Assembly: GCA_016866675.1 (NCBI GenBank)
Contig: VGLO01000024.1
Location: 1-11,271, forward strand
DNA: 11,271 nt
Direction of reading: 5' to 3'
From: Candidatus Staskawiczbacteria bacterium
GTDB lineage: Bacteria > Patescibacteriota > Minisyncoccia > Minisyncoccales > Staskawiczbacteraceae
The notes beneath the pieces were generated by a model. The model saw only the letters and a list, made by a program, of their open reading frames with translations, had not been told where the DNA came from and did not search any database. Numbering within the stretch: position 1 is the first letter of the stretch; the number at the start of each line of letters is the position of its first letter. A program made the translations under genes and the position numbers. Below, in pieces: positions 5,517 to 11,271 of this stretch.

Positions 5517-6930
5517 ACAATTTCTTTAAAATTGGACCATCTTTCTTGTCTTCAACAGTGTAACCATATTTTTCAATTTCTTTTCTTGCTTCATCTGCTT
5601 TATCCCAAAGCTGGTTTTTTCTAAATTCTTCTCTTTTTTTCATTAACTCACTTACTTCCTTTGGAGTATTTGATTTTTTTATTTTTTTGAAGTCAATTAT
5701 TCCAAAAATTTTATCTATTCTTTCGAATAACTTATAAATAGCCTTTGCATCTTTTAAAGACAATAAATCACTATCTATTAACTTGTTTATTTGCTTTATA
5801 AATTCAAATAAGGTTGCAAATGCTTTTGGGGTATTAAAGTCATCTGATAAGTCATTAAAAAAATTACTTTCTGTTATTTTAATTAACTTTAACAATGATT
5901 CCTTTTTATTTTTTGACTTTGATTTTTGCGCCTCTTGAAGTTTACGCAAAAATTCTTCAATTTTTGAAAGGGCCGATTTCACCTCCATCATTGTTGACTC
6001 TGAATAGTCAAGTGGGCTTTTCCATAGGTTTTTTGCAATCCAAAACCTAATCTCAAAAGAAGAATACCTCTCAATAAAACTGCTAATTAAAACAGAGTTA
6101 TTTAAAGACTTTGACATTTTTTGCCCGTTTATAGTTAGAAACCCAGTATGAAGCCAATACTTTGCCATAGGTTTTTTTGATGATAAAGACTCCATTTGAG
6201 TCACTTCTGCCTCATGATGAGGAAATAGTAAATCTCTACCTCCTCCGTGAATATCATACTGGGCTCCAAAAAACTTTTCGGTAATGGCTGTATCCTCAAT
6301 ATGCCAACCCGGTCTTCCTTGGCCAAATGGACTATTCCAACTTGGTTCATCTTGACTATCTCTAAACTTCCAAAGGCAAAAGTCACCCCTGTTTTTTTTA
6401 TTCTTTGAATAGTCTATTCTTGAAAAAGAATCTTCAACCTCCAAGGAAGTTCTGCCAGAAAGTTTTCCATATTCCTTAAATTTTAGGGTGTCAAAGTATA
6501 TGCCATCATCAATTTTATAGGCAAAACCTTTTTCCATTAATCTTTCTACTTGGCTAATAATTTCTTTAATATGATCAGTTGCTCTAGCGTATTTATTAAC
6601 ACTATCTACTCCAATAATTTTCATGTCCTTTAAATACTCTTTTTCATATGCTTGTGCAAGATCAGATGGTAAAACATCCTTTTCTTTTGCCCTTAAAATT
6701 ATTTTGTCATCAATATCTGTAATATTTTGCAAGTAAAAAACTTTATAACCAATGGTTTTTAGGTACTTGACAAAGCAATCAAAAATAATGTAGGTACGAG
6801 CATGTCCTATGTGAGAAAAATCATAAACAGTTGGCCCGCAAACAAATAAGTTTATTTTTCCCCTTCTAAGAGGTTTAAAAACTTCCTTTTTTCCTCCTAA
6901 TGTATTGAATAACTTTATAGTTTTATTCAT
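5515..6930 (-). CDS. cysS: Cysteinyl-tRNA synthetase
   Basis: This cytosolic class I synthetase charges tRNA-Cys with cysteine using ATP. The 471-aa protein has the family's CGPTVYDFSHIGHART block with the HIGH motif at 40-43 and KMSKS at 271-275. It also has GRPGWHIEDTA (205-215) and DIHGGGRDLLFPHHEAEVTQ (226-245), and the C-terminal helical tRNA-binding region includes DDFNTPKA (363-370). Of the four zinc ligands known in the E. coli enzyme, Cys31, His238 and Glu242 are visible, but the Cys in the WHIEC motif is Asp213 here. I recall the IED form from archaeal-type CysRS, so this may be a lineage variant rather than damage. The first 8 bases overlap the end of the upstream pgsA-like gene (ATGAATAA), implying a two-gene operon with coupled translation. 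Confidence 0.97.
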   Translation of the reverse strand: MNKTIKLFNTLGGKKEVFKPLRRGKINLFVCGPTVYDFSHIGHARTYIIFDCFVKYLKTIGYKVFYLQNITDIDDKIILRAKEKDVLPSDLAQAYEKEYLKDMKIIGVDSVNKYARATDHIKEIISQVERLMEKGFAYKIDDGIYFDTLKFKEYGKLSGRTSLEVEDSFSRIDYSKNKKNRGDFCLWKFRDSQDEPSWNSPFGQGRPGWHIEDTAITEKFFGAQYDIHGGGRDLLFPHHEAEVTQMESLSSKKPMAKYWLHTGFLTINGQKMSKSLNNSVLISSFIERYSSFEIRFWIAKNLWKSPLDYSESTMMEVKSALSKIEEFLRKLQEAQKSKSKNKKESLLKLIKITESNFFNDLSDDFNTPKAFATLFEFIKQINKLIDSDLLSLKDAKAIYKLFERIDKIFGIIDFKKIKKSNTPKEVSELMKKREEFRKNQLWDKADEARKEIEKYGYTVEDKKDGPILKKL

Positions 6931-7561
6931 TTTTATTTTTTAACAAAGTTTTTAATTGGGATGTTTTAATGTAAATACCTAAAATCAAAAAAATAATTGA
7001 AATCCATAGGATATAAATGAAAAACAGACTTGGTTCTTTGGGCCAATTAATAAGTATTGCCAAAAAAACCAAAGAATGCAACAGCATTTTTACTTTTCCA
7101 TAAATATTTGTCTCAATAAAAAGCTTTCTTCTGTGGGCGTAAGTAGAAATTAAAAAATTTATTAGCTCAAAAATAAGTATTATTAGTAAAAGCCATTTAT
7201 GCGAAGAAAATAAACTATAAATTGCAATTGGTAGTATTAAAAGTCGGTCAGCAACGGGGTCAAGTATTTCTCCAAACCTTGTCACTTTGCCTAATCCTCT
7301 GGCCACTGAGCCATCTAGCATATCTGAGGCAATCCCAATAAAAAATAAGGTAATAATTAAGGTAGAATCATTATTTTTAAAATAAAAAAGTTCAATAAAC
7401 AGAATAATTGCTATTGCAATTCTAAAGAATGATAGATGATTTGGAGTAATTACTCTTGGCCAGTACGGCTTTACAAAAATAAAAAGCAGTCTATCTCTGT
7501 AGTAGTCAATTTTTTCCAGCAAAATCTGAAATTCTCTAATAAAACTCTTCGCTGAATACAT
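6923..7561 (-). CDS. pgsA: CDP-alcohol phosphatidyltransferase, PgsA-like (probable CDP-diacylglycerol-glycerol-3-phosphate phosphatidyltransferase)
   Basis: This integral membrane enzyme transfers a phosphatidyl group from CDP-diacylglycerol to an alcohol, probably glycerol-3-phosphate on the way to phosphatidylglycerol. The 212-aa protein carries the full catalytic signature D-G-x2-A-R-x8-G-x3-D-x3-D at 83-105, preceded by Asp80, plus PNHLSFFRI (40-48) at the first membrane helix. Several further hydrophobic segments (~45-62, ~67-82, ~107-118, ~122-140, ~158-172, ~178-197) fit the polytopic fold. It starts with ATG at 7561, is the first gene of the operon and overlaps cysS by 8 bases. The family is certain; the alcohol substrate is not provable by eye, and an inositol-phosphate or other CDP-alcohol enzyme is possible. 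Confidence 0.88.
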   Translation of the reverse strand: MYSAKSFIREFQILLEKIDYYRDRLLFIFVKPYWPRVITPNHLSFFRIAIAIILFIELFYFKNNDSTLIITLFFIGIASDMLDGSVARGLGKVTRFGEILDPVADRLLILPIAIYSLFSSHKWLLLIILIFELINFLISTYAHRRKLFIETNIYGKVKMLLHSLVFLAILINWPKEPSLFFIYILWISIIFLILGIYIKTSQLKTLLKNKNE

Positions 7562-7567
7562 TAAGAT

Positions 7568-7595
7568 AGTATAGCAAAAAGCAAAGAGTTTTCAA
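7568..7595 (-). promoter_or_regulatory. Promoter of the pgsA-cysS operon, apparently leaderless
   Basis: On the minus strand TTGAAA (7590-7595), a 16-base spacer and TATACT (7568-7573), 5/6 matches each. The expected start, near 7561, coincides with the ATG, so the transcript is probably leaderless. No Shine-Dalgarno is present. Confidence 0.6.
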
Positions 7596-7617
7596 ATGTA
7601 AAAAATTATGATATTCT
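7589..7617 (+). promoter_or_regulatory. Putative promoter of the GtrA-like gene
   Basis: TTTTCA (7589-7594), a 17-base spacer and TATTCT (7612-7617), weak 4/6 matches. TATGAT (7607-7612) is an alternative -10. Either leaves at most a few bases of leader before ATG 7625. The -35 overlaps that of the divergent pgsA promoter. Confidence 0.35.
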
Positions 7618-7624
7618 TAAAGCC

Positions 7625-8224
7625 ATGAAAGTTATTGATGTTATATTTGCTTTAATCATTGGACGAGTTATTGGTTTTTTATTTGGAGATTTTTTAAGAG
7701 AGTGGGGAATTGAGATTAGTCTTTTCTATCAGATTATAATATGGCTTGTTTTTCCTTTTTTTGCCTTGTTTTGTCTTTGGCTAGCCTACCTTGCCGGAAG
7801 AAAATTTATTTTTATTTTTCAGGCTGCAAAACACTACCTAGTCGGGGCATTCATTACTGTTTTAGATTTAAAGTTATTTGAGACCTTAGTTTGGCTATTT
7901 TCCTTATTTACAATATCTAATCCAATTGTCTTTAAGGGAATTTCATTTTTAATCGCAACTTTAATTAAATACTGGGGAAACAAGTATTGGGCATTTGCCA
8001 AGCACGAAAAAGAAAATATGAGGCAGGAAATTATTCAATTTTTTTACATTACTTTATTGGGCTTAGTAATAGATGTTGGAATTTTTTACTACTTAACTCA
8101 GATTACAGGGCCTTTATTTGGCATACTGCCGACAATTTGGGTAAAGCTAAGCGTAATTATTGCCGCATTCGTCACGGCTATCTGGCACTTTGCAGGATAC
8201 AAATTCTTCGTTTTTAAGAAATAG
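7625..8224 (+). CDS. GtrA-family polytopic membrane protein
   Basis: GtrA-like proteins are small four-helix membrane proteins thought to move lipid-linked sugars across the membrane for glycosylation of surface polymers. In this 199-aa protein the GtrA part is ~66-199. It appears as two related halves, each with paired helices and ending in a Trp/Phe signature: LIKYWGNKYWAF (113-124) and AIWHFAGYKFFVFKK (185-199). Before it lie two extra hydrophobic segments (~3-24 and ~31-58) that the basic family lacks. No Shine-Dalgarno is visible. A glycan role fits the nearby envelope genes, but the substrate is unknown. dnaX begins 29 bases after the stop on the same strand, so the two may be cotranscribed in part. 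Confidence 0.8.
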   Translation: MKVIDVIFALIIGRVIGFLFGDFLREWGIEISLFYQIIIWLVFPFFALFCLWLAYLAGRKFIFIFQAAKHYLVGAFITVLDLKLFETLVWLFSLFTISNPIVFKGISFLIATLIKYWGNKYWAFAKHEKENMRQEIIQFFYITLLGLVIDVGIFYYLTQITGPLFGILPTIWVKLSVIIAAFVTAIWHFAGYKFFVFKK

Positions 8225-8244
8225 AAATTTGTAGAGAAAATTTA

Positions 8245-8250
8245 TATAAT
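8245..8250 (+). promoter_or_regulatory. Perfect -10 box TATAAT just before dnaX
   Basis: TATAAT ends 3 bases before the dnaX ATG at 8254. A weak -35 (TAGAAA, 8222-8227) sits 17 bases upstream. If used, the mRNA would be leaderless. No Shine-Dalgarno precedes dnaX. Confidence 0.4.
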
Positions 8251-8253
8251 AAA

Positions 8254-9360
8254 ATGGATAGTAATATTGTTTTATACAGAAAATACAGGCCAAAAAACTT
8301 TAACGAAGTAATTGGACAAAGTCATATTGTTCAGACTTTACAAAACTCTTTGAAAACAAACTCAATAAGCCACGCTTATTTGTTTTGTGGTCCAAGAGGT
8401 TCTGGCAAGACAACTTTTGCCAGAATTTTAGCAAAAGCTGTAAATTGTCAAGATTTAAAAAGTGGTGAGCCTTGCAACAAATGCGATTCCTGTCAAGAAA
8501 TAATGGCTTCAAAATCATTGGATTTAATGGAAATTGACGCAGCCTCCCACACTGGAGTTGATGATGTAAGAGCCCTAACCGACGGGCTTAGATTTGCTCC
8601 TGTTAAGTCAAAATACAAAGTTTTCATAATTGACGAGTGTCATCAGCTGTCAAAATCAGCCGCCAATGCTTTGTTAAAAACGCTTGAGGAGCCTCCAGAT
8701 CATGCAATTTTCATTTTAGCTACTACTGAGGCCCACAAAATGATACCAACTATAATTTCAAGGTGTCAAAGGTTTGATTTTAGACGATTACACGCAAAAG
8801 AATTAATTAAAAAACTTGAGATAATTCTAAAGAAAGAGGGGATTAAGTATGAGGAAACAATTCTTTCCTTAATTGCATTAAATGCCAGAGGATCTTTTCG
8901 TGACGCAGAATCATTGCTTGATAAGTGTATTAGCTTTACCTCCAAAGACAAGTTTATCTCACTAAAAGAGGTAAAAGAATTACTGGGAATTGTGGAAGTT
9001 GGCCAGATATCTGAATTCATAAACCTTATTGTGCGACAAAATGCAAAGGACGCCGTTATAAAACTAAACTTGCTTGTTGAAGAAGGAATTGATTTGCAGG
9101 AGTTTTCAAAAACTTTAATTTTTTACCTAAGACAGTGTTTGCTTCTTAAAATAAACAAAGATTTAGTAAATAGCGAAGAATCTGGGTTTTCAGATGATGA
9201 AATAAAAAAAATGGAAGAACAGATTTCGAGCTTAAGAGAAGGTGAGTTGCAAAAAATATTAGAGTTGTTTATTGAGGCTGAAAACAAGCTAAAATACACT
9301 ACAATTCCTCAATTACCGCTTGAATTGGCGATTATTGACATTACGCATAAAGAATCGTAA
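8254..9360 (+). CDS. dnaX: DNA polymerase III clamp-loader subunit (gamma/tau), short form
   Basis: This is the AAA+ ATPase of the clamp loader, which places the sliding clamp on primed DNA. It opens with the typical LYRKYRPKNFNEVIGQ, then Walker A GPRGSGKTT (46-54), the zinc cluster (Cys65, 74, 77, 80), MEIDAASHTGVDDVR (92-106), Walker B VFIIDECHQLS (123-133; the family usually has DEVHML) and the sensor-1 region LATTEAHKMIPTI (155-167). The arginine-finger SRC motif is at 169-171 and sensor 2 RGSFRDAESLLDK at 212-224. Collar helices follow to residue 368. There is no long tau-type C-terminal extension for DnaB and polymerase contacts, so the protein resembles gamma alone. No A-rich slippery frameshift site is obvious near the end, so only one product is expected. 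Confidence 0.95.
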   Translation: MDSNIVLYRKYRPKNFNEVIGQSHIVQTLQNSLKTNSISHAYLFCGPRGSGKTTFARILAKAVNCQDLKSGEPCNKCDSCQEIMASKSLDLMEIDAASHTGVDDVRALTDGLRFAPVKSKYKVFIIDECHQLSKSAANALLKTLEEPPDHAIFILATTEAHKMIPTIISRCQRFDFRRLHAKELIKKLEIILKKEGIKYEETILSLIALNARGSFRDAESLLDKCISFTSKDKFISLKEVKELLGIVEVGQISEFINLIVRQNAKDAVIKLNLLVEEGIDLQEFSKTLIFYLRQCLLLKINKDLVNSEESGFSDDEIKKMEEQISSLREGELQKILELFIEAENKLKYTTIPQLPLELAIIDITHKES

Positions 9361-9373
9361 AATTTAAAAACAT

Positions 9374-9415
9374 TGCGAGAATCGCCTGTCTGCGCAGGCA
9401 GGTCTAATGGTAGGA
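9374..9415 (+). pseudogene. Broken 5' fragment of a tRNA-Gln-like gene, split by a palindromic repeat
   Basis: Bases 9402-9415 (GTCTAATGGTAGGA) are identical to the D-arm of the intact tRNA-Gln at 9482-9495. Bases 9374-9384 (TGCGAGAATCG) resemble its acceptor start (TGCGGGATCG at 9473-9482). The palindrome at 9385-9402 sits between the two pieces. No anticodon arm, T-arm or 3' acceptor strand follows, so it cannot be functional. It looks like a partial duplication that later received the palindrome. Confidence 0.5.
9385..9402. repeat. Short palindromic repeat, copy 1
   Basis: CCTGTCTGCGCAGGCAGG is an 18-bp inverted repeat with one T-G wobble. It shares the CCTG/GGCAGG ends with the copy at 9575-9594 and with a palindrome type I recall as frequent in CPR genomes. 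It is much richer in G+C than the surrounding sequence. Confidence 0.65.
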
Positions 9416-9472
9416 TTTTTGCAAGGATAAAAGAACAGAAAAAAAATAGACTAATTGAAAATCAATAATCAA

Positions 9473-9546
9473 TGCGGGATCGTCTAATGGTAGGACAGCG
9501 CTCTTTGGAAGCGCTTATCTAGGTTCGAATCCTAGTCCCGCAGCCA
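9473..9546 (+). tRNA. tRNA-Gln (anticodon TTG)
   Basis: It folds as a complete cloverleaf. The acceptor is TGCGGGA (9473-9479) with TCCCGCA (9536-9542). The D-stem is GTCT (9482-9485) with GGAC (9493-9496). The anticodon stem is GCGCT (9498-9502) with AGCGC (9510-9514) around the loop CTTTGGA, giving anticodon TTG at 9505-9507, which reads CAA. The T-stem is CTAGG (9519-9523) with CCTAG (9531-9535) and loop TTCGAAT. The U1-A72 pair, G73 discriminator and encoded CCA (9544-9546) are typical of bacterial glutamine tRNA. Confidence 0.97.
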
Positions 9547-9562
9547 AGGTCGGAAGTATCGA

Positions 9563-9600
9563 GTGACCAGAGAGCCTGCCTACCGGCAGGCAGGGGTCAC
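9563..9600. repeat. Nested hairpin with palindromic repeat, copy 2
   Basis: The core CCTGCCTACCGGCAGGCAGG (9575-9594) forms a 6-7 bp stem. It is bracketed by perfect arms GTGACC (9563-9568) and GGTCAC (9595-9600). The core matches the family of copy 1. It lies just past the tRNA-Gln 3' end and could be a dispersed palindrome, a structured RNA or part of a recombination site. There is no T-run, so it is not a classic terminator. Confidence 0.6.
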
Positions 9601-9668
9601 AAAAGATCATATATTTTCGACATCTCGTACCAGTTATTGCATACCGGCTGAGCGCCGTATCCAGAGAT

Positions 9669-9698
9669 AAAAAGACCACGGATTTCCGTGGTCTTTTT
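9669..9698. terminator. Strong intrinsic terminator after the recombinase gene
   Basis: AAAAAGACCACGG (9669-9681) pairs perfectly with CCGTGGTCTTTTT (9686-9698) around ATTT. The A- and T-runs at the base make it work in both directions. It sits 11 bases past the recombinase stop codon. Confidence 0.9.
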
Positions 9699-9709
9699 AT
9701 CTTCTCGTA

Positions 9710-10993
9710 TTAAGCCAGCGTAATCAACTTTTCCTTGAAAATAATCCGTTCTTTTAAGTGTGAGAGGAGCTCTCGTTTCTCAAATAGGTTGCCTTCTTTT
9801 AAAATATACTTGGCATAGTTTTTCATATCGATATCCATGAGCTGCACCCTTTGTTTTTCCGCTCCCAGGATTCCCTGGAATTTATGGTAGCGATCGACCT
9901 CTTCTTTAAGCTTTTTCCTCAAGCCCAGTTCATCCAAGCTTATCCTGTCTATGATTTGAATAAGCTGGAGAATTAGTTCTTCCTCTCGGAGGTACCCTTC
10001 TTTACAATGTAGGTTCTTGCTCCTGGTGCAGCCGTAGTATATGTATTTCACCGTCGACCCATCTTTCAGCTTCTTGTATTTCTCCTGCGCCGTCACCCCC
10101 GAATCACAGTGGCCGCATTTCATCAGCTGAGTGAAGGCAAACTCCTTGCTGGCATATTTAAACTCGTTCTCATTGGTAAGCTGGCTTTGCACCGTATCGT
10201 ATAGTTCCTTGGTAATAATTGGTGTATGAATTCCTTTATACCAGTTACCGCTTTTTAAGGGATACTGGTATTCTCCGTAGTAAAATGAGCAGGCAAGGAT
10301 TCGATAGACATTACTCAGCCACAGAGGATTACCGTTAATTGATGTAAACCCTATTTCCCGTAGCCATCTGAACACTTTTCTGCCAGACCACTTCTCGTAC
10401 GCTACTTTCTCAAACATTTGTTTAATCACTGGCGCCCGCAGAGGATCAAGAACCACATAGCCTTTCCTATCAGTTCTTTTTTCGTTTAGGTATCCCGTGG
10501 GAGCGGGAGCCGGCCACAATCCCATTTCACATCGCGCTCTCAGTCCTCGCTTTACATTCACCGCCTTATTATCATTCTCCAGTTTACCCTGCGCTCCAAG
10601 AATCATTAAAAGGAACTTCTCACTGGGGTTATTCGTAAACTTTTGGCCGTAGGTTCGTATCTCGTGAAGTCTCTTTTGATCCAGAAAATCTACAATGATT
10701 CCTAATTCACCGGCGTTCCTTGAAATGCGATCTGGATGCCACGTCAGGATCGCATTAAACTTTCCGATCTTTATTTCCTCTACCATTTGGTTAAAGATCG
10801 GCCTTTCTCCAACGGCTTTAGCAGAATGGGATTCTCTCTTGATATCGGTAACTTTCAGATGCTCTCGGCTGGCAAGCTCTAACATTTCCTTGACTTGGCT
10901 CTCAATACTCATGGCCTGCTTCTCATCTGACTCAGTGCTTTTTCTGGCATAGAGGCAATACCGCAGCGATTCTTGTTCAATAGTTGTTTCCAT
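9710..10993 (-). CDS. Serine site-specific recombinase (short large-serine-recombinase type)
   Basis: The enzyme is predicted to cut and rejoin DNA at specific sites through a covalent phosphoserine intermediate, for integration, excision or inversion. Its 427 aa are short for the large-serine class. The catalytic domain (~10-150) has YARKST with nucleophile Ser19 and Arg17, ERPIF (63-67) and DRISR (88-92). The recombinase domain (~160-265) contains PTGYLN and the GRKVFRWLREIGF helix. A zinc ribbon has CGHC (293-296) and Cys322/Cys330, and a Lys/Glu-rich helical segment (~335-400) may be the coiled coil. All key residues are present, so it is probably active. Base composition is more G+C-rich than in the core genes: for example 34 G/C of 60 at 10501-10560 against 17 of 60 at 8821-8880. 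This fits horizontal arrival. No Shine-Dalgarno precedes the ATG at 10993. Confidence 0.93.
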   Translation of the reverse strand: METTIEQESLRYCLYARKSTESDEKQAMSIESQVKEMLELASREHLKVTDIKRESHSAKAVGERPIFNQMVEEIKIGKFNAILTWHPDRISRNAGELGIIVDFLDQKRLHEIRTYGQKFTNNPSEKFLLMILGAQGKLENDNKAVNVKRGLRARCEMGLWPAPAPTGYLNEKRTDRKGYVVLDPLRAPVIKQMFEKVAYEKWSGRKVFRWLREIGFTSINGNPLWLSNVYRILACSFYYGEYQYPLKSGNWYKGIHTPIITKELYDTVQSQLTNENEFKYASKEFAFTQLMKCGHCDSGVTAQEKYKKLKDGSTVKYIYYGCTRSKNLHCKEGYLREEELILQLIQIIDRISLDELGLRKKLKEEVDRYHKFQGILGAEKQRVQLMDIDMKNYAKYILKEGNLFEKRELLSHLKERIIFKEKLITLA

Positions 10994-11136
10994 AGTTTTT
11001 ATCTTGGTTAATAGTCTTACTCGACCTTTCTACCTCAACAGATGACGCAACCCTACCAGGGAGTCCAGACCCCGTCAGTTGGTAACTTTTGCAATCAAAA
11101 ACAGCTCATAAAGAGCTGCTGCGTCGCTATGGTTGT
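10994..11136. other. Intergenic region upstream of the recombinase gene
   Basis: It contains the upstream gene's terminator and about 100 bases that must hold the recombinase promoter. TTGAGG (minus strand, 11035-11040) with a weak -10 near 11012-11017 is the best I can offer. Small inverted motifs occur at 11054-11084 (TACCA ... TGGTA, enclosing GGGAGTC/GACCCC). Serine recombinases often keep their att site beside the gene, so this is a candidate site only. Confidence 0.3.
11097..11118 (-). terminator. Intrinsic terminator of the right-edge gene
   Basis: Read on the minus strand, CAGCTC-TTTAT-GAGCTG is followed by TTTTT. It is a perfect 6-bp stem 19 bases after the stop codon of the partial gene at the right edge, which supports that gene and makes the recombinase a separate transcription unit. 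Confidence 0.8.
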
Positions 11137-11271
11137 TTAGAAGTTTCTTTGCTCGGGGATCTCGGGGTTTGCAGATTGTATAGATTCTGCTTTGGTAGGC
11201 ATAGTAAATTCTAGGCCATTATCAGTAATATCAATTTTTTCTGCGGCTAGAACTTTTAAACTTTCCGCAAA
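11137..11271 (-). CDS. C-terminal end of an unrecognised protein (partial, runs off the right edge)
   Basis: On the minus strand a frame is open from the window edge for 44 codons to a TAA at 11137-11139. It reads FAESLKVLAAEKIDITDNG, continues LEFTMPTKAESIQSANPEIP and ends EQRNF. The balanced codon use, charged and hydrophobic alternation, and the terminator 19 bases downstream argue for a real gene. The fragment is too short to name. As it lies upstream of the recombinase on the same strand, it may belong to the same mobile segment. Confidence 0.65.
   Translation of the reverse strand, partial: FAESLKVLAAEKIDITDNGLEFTMPTKAESIQSANPEIPEQRNF

Larger units (their letters stand above)
9361..9472. 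other. Gene-free interval between dnaX and tRNA-Gln
   Basis: Apart from the tRNA fragment and palindrome, the interval is A-rich and has no open frame of note. I see no clear intrinsic terminator for dnaX and no convincing promoter for the tRNA (TTGAAA at 9455-9460 is too close to the tRNA to be its -35). Confidence 0.6.
9547..9709. other. Gene-free junction between tRNA-Gln and recombinase gene
   Basis: The junction holds the nested hairpin at 9563-9600, a second imperfect hairpin at 9641-9660 (ATAC-GGC / GCC-GTAT with one bulged C, loop TGAGC) and the recombinase terminator. No open frame is credible. It is the most likely place for one edge of the recombinase-carrying segment, but I cannot identify a duplicated att core within the window. 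Confidence 0.5.

Noticed and set aside
9374..9430. A functional second tRNA or a tRNA with an intron at the palindrome
   Set aside because: No anticodon stem, T-arm or 3' acceptor strand follows the D-arm match.
9385..9594. The two palindromes as a CRISPR array
   Set aside because: There are only two non-identical copies about 170 bases apart, with a tRNA between them and no regular spacers or cas genes.
10695..10952. Open plus-strand frame antisense to the recombinase catalytic domain
   Set aside because: The opposite strand encodes conserved catalytic motifs; this frame has no Shine-Dalgarno and no recognisable features.

Overview
The window reads as a piece of an AT-rich bacterial chromosome, most likely from a Patescibacteria/CPR-type (Parcubacteria-like) organism. 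The inference rests on short housekeeping genes packed tightly, several genes with a -10 box only a few bases before the start codon, a minimal DnaX, an archaeal-looking CysRS, a large Cys- and Asn-rich membrane-anchored surface protein, and short CCTGCC/GGCAGG palindromes that I recall as common in such genomes. No lineage-defining marker is present, so the phylum is inferred. TAA, TAG and TGA all behave as stops.

Layout. Bases 1-1806 (+) are the 3' part of a secreted, C-terminally anchored surface protein, followed by a terminator shared with convergent recR (-). A divergent promoter region separates recR from an unrecognised gene at 2579-3649 (+). That gene appears to be one reading frame of about 356 codons, broken by two opposite single-base shifts in GGGG and TTTT. 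It converges on dnaB (-), the replicative helicase. A second divergent region, centred on a perfect 10-bp inverted repeat, separates dnaB from an unrecognised 97-aa gene (+). That gene converges on the cysS-pgsA-like operon (-). A third divergent region leads into a GtrA-family membrane protein and dnaX (+).

Beyond dnaX the character changes. Bases 9361-9709 hold a broken 5' piece of a tRNA, an intact tRNA-Gln(TTG), two CCTGCC-type palindromes and a strong terminator. Bases 9710-11271 are visibly richer in G+C and carry a serine recombinase (-) and the last 44 codons of another minus-strand gene running off the right edge, with its own terminator. This looks like the edge of an integrated element beside tRNA-Gln, although its boundaries are not proven.

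Functionally, the left and middle parts are core: replication (dnaB, dnaX), recombination repair (recR), translation (cysS, tRNA-Gln) and envelope (pgsA-like, GtrA, surface protein). The two unrecognised genes differ from these neighbours. Each has its own promoter, a leader of about 30-35 nt, a clear Shine-Dalgarno sequence and its own terminator, and each is inserted on the plus strand between minus-strand core genes. No CRISPR array, insertion sequence or obvious defence system was found.
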